DNA from: Candidatus Treponema faecavium
GTDB lineage: Bacteria; Spirochaetota; Spirochaetia; Treponematales; Treponemataceae
NCBI GenBank assembly: GCA_019113455.1
Contig: DXHG01000112.1
Span: 1 to 6,383 of the forward strand
Direction of reading: 5' to 3'
DNA length: 6,383 bases
The notes under the pieces are model-generated. The model was not told the DNA's origin. It was given only the letters and a program-made list of their open reading frames with translations, and searched no databases. Every line of letters starts with the position of its first letter. Within the stretch, counting starts at the first letter, position 1. Below are positions 5,707-6,383 of the stretch, in pieces. Position numbers and translations under genes: made by a program.

Positions 5707-6383
5707 TTACGCGCCAAACGCGGCCTCAAGCGCGGTAACAAACATCGGCTCGAGCGCCGCAAGGCGCTGATTGTCGGGGAGGCTCTGTCCACGCACGCAG
5801 GAATCGGTGTGAGTGAGTATGGAAAGCGCACGCTTTTTTGTATAGGCGGCGGTGCAGTAGAGCGCGTATGTCTCCATGTCCTGCGCAAGGCATCCCATGC
5901 GCGCCCACGGCTCCCACGACTTTTGCGCGCCGAGCGCACTGTATGCAGAGAACAAGTCAGAAGAAAACACGCCGCCTGCGCTGAACCTAAAGCTGTGCCC
6001 CCGCGCGGCGGCGGCAGCGCGTTCAAGCAGCGCGAAATCAGCGCACGGCGCATATGTACCCGGAAGCTGATACTGATAGGCATAGTTTGAATCGGTAGAT
6101 GCAGTAACGGCGATAACAAGGTCGCCGGGAAGCAGCTCCGGCTGCAGGCCGCCGCAGGTGCCGACACGGATGATTGCATGAACGTCGTACTCGCGGTACA
6201 GTTCATACGCGTATAAACCGCACGACGGTCCTCCCATGCCGCTTCCCATGACGGAAACGGGATTCCCGCGCCAGGTGCCGGTAAACCCGAGCATGCCGCG
6301 GACGCCGGTAACCTGCCGCGCGCCGTCAAGGAACCGTTCTGCGATGTACTTAGCCCGCAAAGGGTCCCCGGGCAGCAGCACGA
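5707..6383 (-). CDS. deoD: Purine nucleoside phosphorylase DeoD type (N-terminus beyond window)
   Basis: This enzyme splits purine (deoxy)ribonucleosides with phosphate into free base and (deoxy)ribose 1-phosphate, in cytoplasmic nucleoside salvage. The visible 225 residues begin within VLLPGDPLRAKYIAE, which in E. coli DeoD lies near residue 17, so roughly 16-20 residues are missing at the right edge; the GTG at 6379-6381 encodes this internal Val and is not the start. Hallmarks are the phosphate-binding PGDPLRAKYIAE, VRGMLGFTGTW, GSGMGGPS, IRVGTCGG and a late block with METYALY. By alignment from memory with the E. coli enzyme, the Met-Glu pair that holds the ribose is kept (DMET), the catalytic Asp204 is kept in HTDS, and Arg217 is kept in NQR thirteen residues later. 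Some neighbours differ: QDMET for VEMEA, TDS for SDH. The stop TAA is at 5707-5709. The gene converges on the sugar operon and is probably regulated separately. Confidence 0.93.
   Translation of the reverse strand, partial: VLLPGDPLRAKYIAERFLDGARQVTGVRGMLGFTGTWRGNPVSVMGSGMGGPSCGLYAYELYREYDVHAIIRVGTCGGLQPELLPGDLVIAVTASTDSNYAYQYQLPGTYAPCADFALLERAAAAARGHSFRFSAGGVFSSDLFSAYSALGAQKSWEPWARMGCLAQDMETYALYCTAAYTKKRALSILTHTDSCVRGQSLPDNQRLAALEPMFVTALEAAFGA

Noticed and set aside
5590..6090. Basic protein gene on the + strand from a TTG start
   Set aside because: Most of it is antisense to deoD; the Lys/Arg-rich beginning comes from A-runs and GC-rich spacer, and there is no ribosome binding site.
5571..6329. 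Alternative - strand frame within deoD
   Set aside because: It overlaps deoD in another frame and gives a low-complexity Arg/Ser/Ala-rich product with no family features.

Overview
The window holds a compact sugar-uptake and glycoside-degradation operon on the + strand. It is preceded by an unusual array of short palindromic repeats and faces a convergent purine nucleoside phosphorylase gene on the - strand that runs off the right edge. Base composition is balanced (by eye near half G+C). The gene order, the relaxed lipoprotein-type signal sequence and the repeat style suggest an anaerobic spirochaete of the Treponema type. That assignment is an impression, not a proof; a Firmicute cannot be excluded from the sequence alone.

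Layout. Positions 1-98 are edge sequence with no supportable gene. About 99-352 is a block of roughly eleven units at about 22-bp spacing, built on the 15-bp palindrome TTTGCCGAYGGCAAA. The block as a whole is also an imperfect inverted repeat of about 110 bp per arm, centred on position 236. Positions 353-535 form the operon control region: a good -35 hexamer (447-452), a plausible -10 (471-476) and a long dyad (481-518) whose core TGAAAGCGCTTTCA is a perfect LacI/CcpA-type operator. Next come a family 1 extracellular sugar-binding protein (536-1843), a hairpin with a T-run (1869-1911), two binding-protein-dependent ABC permeases (1933-2814 and 2821-3636) and a glycoside hydrolase family 43 enzyme without signal peptide (3633-5447) that overlaps the second permease by the ATGA quartet. 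After a 259-bp convergent intergenic region with several hairpins comes deoD (5707-6383, - strand, missing its N-terminus).

How it works together (inference). The binding protein captures a short oligosaccharide, probably pentose-containing given GH43 specificity. The two permeases import it using an ATPase encoded elsewhere, since none lies here. The intracellular GH43 enzyme then releases monosaccharides. A LacI-family regulator acting at 493-506 probably controls the operon, and the hairpin after the binding-protein gene probably keeps binding protein in excess over permeases. DeoD is a separate nucleoside-salvage gene. The operon is a familiar type; the least explained element is the 22-bp palindromic array.
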